DNA of 8,058 bases from an uncultured Prevotella sp. (GTDB taxonomy: Bacteria; Bacteroidota; Bacteroidia; Bacteroidales; Bacteroidaceae), in the NCBI GenBank assembly GCA_900556795.1, contig USQD01000077.1, forward strand, positions 1 through 8,058, written 5' to 3'. The notes below the pieces were generated by a model. That model ran no database searches. It saw only the letters and a program-made list of their open reading frames with translations, and was not told the origin of the DNA. A program made the position numbers and the translations under genes. Positions 7,036 to 8,058 of the stretch are shown here, piece after piece; positions within the stretch are counted from its first letter, which is position 1; the number at the start of each line of letters is the position of its first letter.

Positions 7036-8040
7036 TTATCTGTTTATCTCCACGAACTTCTTGAAGGTAGCTAGTGCCTTACCGGAGTCGATGCTTTCTC
7101 TAGCTATCTCCACGCATTCCCCGATACTCTTCTGTCCCTTCTCCATCACCTGGATTCCGAAGGCAGCATTAGCCAGAACGATGTTCTTCTGAGCAGGAAG
7201 TGCGCGGTTTTCAAGTACAGCATCAAAGATATCCTTAGCCTCTTCTTCAGTAGCTCCACCTCTTACCTCTTCCGGTTTAGCCAACTCAAAGCCGAGTTCC
7301 TGTGGCTTGAAAATCTTTTCATAGTTGTTGGTAGTTACCTTGAAATCGCTGGTCAAAGAAATCTCATCATAACCGTCAATACTGTTCACGATTCCGTAAT
7401 CTATACCAATCTTCTGATAAACCTGATTGTAGAGGCGCATCTGATCCAGATTGGCAACACCCAGGAGCTGACACTTAGGCTGACTAGGATTAACCAAAGG
7501 ACCCAGGAGATTGAACACCGTCGGGAACTGCAAAGCCTTGCGGATTGGCCCCACAAACTTCATTGCCTTGGCAAAAAGCTGAGCATGGAGATAAACAATG
7601 CCCGCCTCATTGATGCTGCGGTTCAACTTATCCATATCATCAGTAAACTGTACACCATGATTCCTGATTACGTTAGAAGCTCCACTTACGGAAGTAGCGG
7701 CATAGTTACCATGCTTAGCCACCTTATAACCAGCACCTGCAATCACGAAGCAGGAAGTGGTTGAGATATTGAAAGTATTCTTACGGTCACCACCGGTACC
7801 AACCACATCAATATAGCGGTCGCAATCCAGAATAGCAGGCACACCAGTAGCCAAAATACCATCACGAAATCCGAGCAACTCATCAACAGTAACACCGCGC
7901 ATCTGTAAACCAGTAAGCAAAGCAGTAATCTGTTCTTCAGGAAACTCGCTCTGAGTAATACCGATGATAATATCCTTAGTTTCCTCACGACTCAACTCTT
8001 CATGATTCAACATTCTGTTCAAGATATTCTTCATTTCCAT
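7036..8040 (-). CDS. trpD: anthranilate phosphoribosyltransferase TrpD
   Basis: This enzyme of about 334 residues transfers the phosphoribosyl group of PRPP to anthranilate. Numbering from the longest possible start (8046), the PRPP-binding glycine loop GTGGD is at 83-87, KHGNYAATSVSGASN at 111-125, the anthranilate-binding region with R169 just before FPTVFNLLGPLVNP (174-187), and the metal-binding D227-E228 pair. The second motif differs from the common KHGNRSxSSxxGSAD form; this looks like a lineage variant and not a defect. Three in-frame ATGs lie at 8046, 8040 and 8034. The AGGAG at 8050-8054 is 3, 9 and 15 bases from them, which favours 8040; 8034 would begin MKNILNR as I recall for homologues. 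It is the first visible gene of the block. The protein contains no tryptophan. Confidence 0.94.
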   Translation of the reverse strand: MEMKNILNRMLNHEELSREETKDIIIGITQSEFPEEQITALLTGLQMRGVTVDELLGFRDGILATGVPAILDCDRYIDVVGTGGDRKNTFNISTTSCFVIAGAGYKVAKHGNYAATSVSGASNVIRNHGVQFTDDMDKLNRSINEAGIVYLHAQLFAKAMKFVGPIRKALQFPTVFNLLGPLVNPSQPKCQLLGVANLDQMRLYNQVYQKIGIDYGIVNSIDGYDEISLTSDFKVTTNNYEKIFKPQELGFELAKPEEVRGGATEEEAKDIFDAVLENRALPAQKNIVLANAAFGIQVMEKGQKSIGECVEIARESIDSGKALATFKKFVEINR

Positions 8041-8049
8041 AATCATTAT

Positions 8050-8054
8050 CTCCT
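8050..8054 (-). promoter_or_regulatory. Shine-Dalgarno sequence of trpD
   Basis: The minus strand reads AGGAG here, a strong Shine-Dalgarno match that is unusual in Bacteroidetes. Spacing to the ATG at 8040 is 9 bases, which decides between three nearby start codons. Only 4 further bases remain to the window edge, so the promoter or an upstream co-transcribed gene cannot be seen. Confidence 0.5.
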
Positions 8055-8058
8055 ATCT

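Noticed and set aside
8047..8058. trp leader peptide, T-box or other attenuator
   Set aside because: Only 12 bases upstream of the longest trpD start are present, so nothing can be said about a leader. None of the internal gaps shows a Trp-codon-rich small frame.

Overview
This window reads as a chromosomal segment from a member of the Bacteroidales, most likely Prevotella or Segatella. That placement is an inference. It rests on the Bacteroidetes-type -7 promoter element (TATCTTTG) upstream of the first gene, A-rich translation starts that mostly lack strong Shine-Dalgarno sequences, AT-rich intergenic DNA around moderate-GC genes, and the sequence style of the enzymes. There is no phage, transposon, CRISPR array, tRNA or rRNA gene. 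No stretch of 300 bases or more lacks a gene.

Layout. Bases 1-140 are an AT-rich upstream region with one recognisable promoter. Bases 141-1121 (+) encode a ROK-family sugar kinase, probably a glucokinase or hexokinase. A strong hairpin at 1167-1202 separates it from a convergent gene block and probably terminates transcription from both sides. The rest of the window, 1221 to about 8040, is one minus-strand block. In transcription order it contains trpD, trpC, trpF, trpA, trpB, trpE and trpG. All seven genes are intact with the expected catalytic residues, although TrpC and TrpD each carry a substitution next to an active-site motif. The window ends 12 bases upstream of trpD, so the operon promoter, any leader and any genes further upstream are not visible.

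How the genes work together. TrpE and TrpG make anthranilate from chorismate and glutamine. TrpD adds the phosphoribosyl group from PRPP. TrpF isomerises phosphoribosylanthranilate, and TrpC closes the indole ring. The TrpA/TrpB complex turns indole-3-glycerol phosphate plus serine into tryptophan. The set is therefore complete from chorismate onward. The LMESS motif in TrpE suggests feedback inhibition by tryptophan. The kinase belongs to a separate transcription unit and nothing visible links it to tryptophan synthesis.

Points worth a second look are modest. The D-C-F-A-B-E-G order looks like a circular permutation of the order I recall from Bacteroides (B-E-G-D-C-F-A). The trpC-trpF gap holds what looks like a decayed copy of a dispersed hairpin-rich intergenic repeat. 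The trpE-trpG and trpF-trpA gaps contain imperfect inverted repeats. I found no convincing undescribed biological system here.
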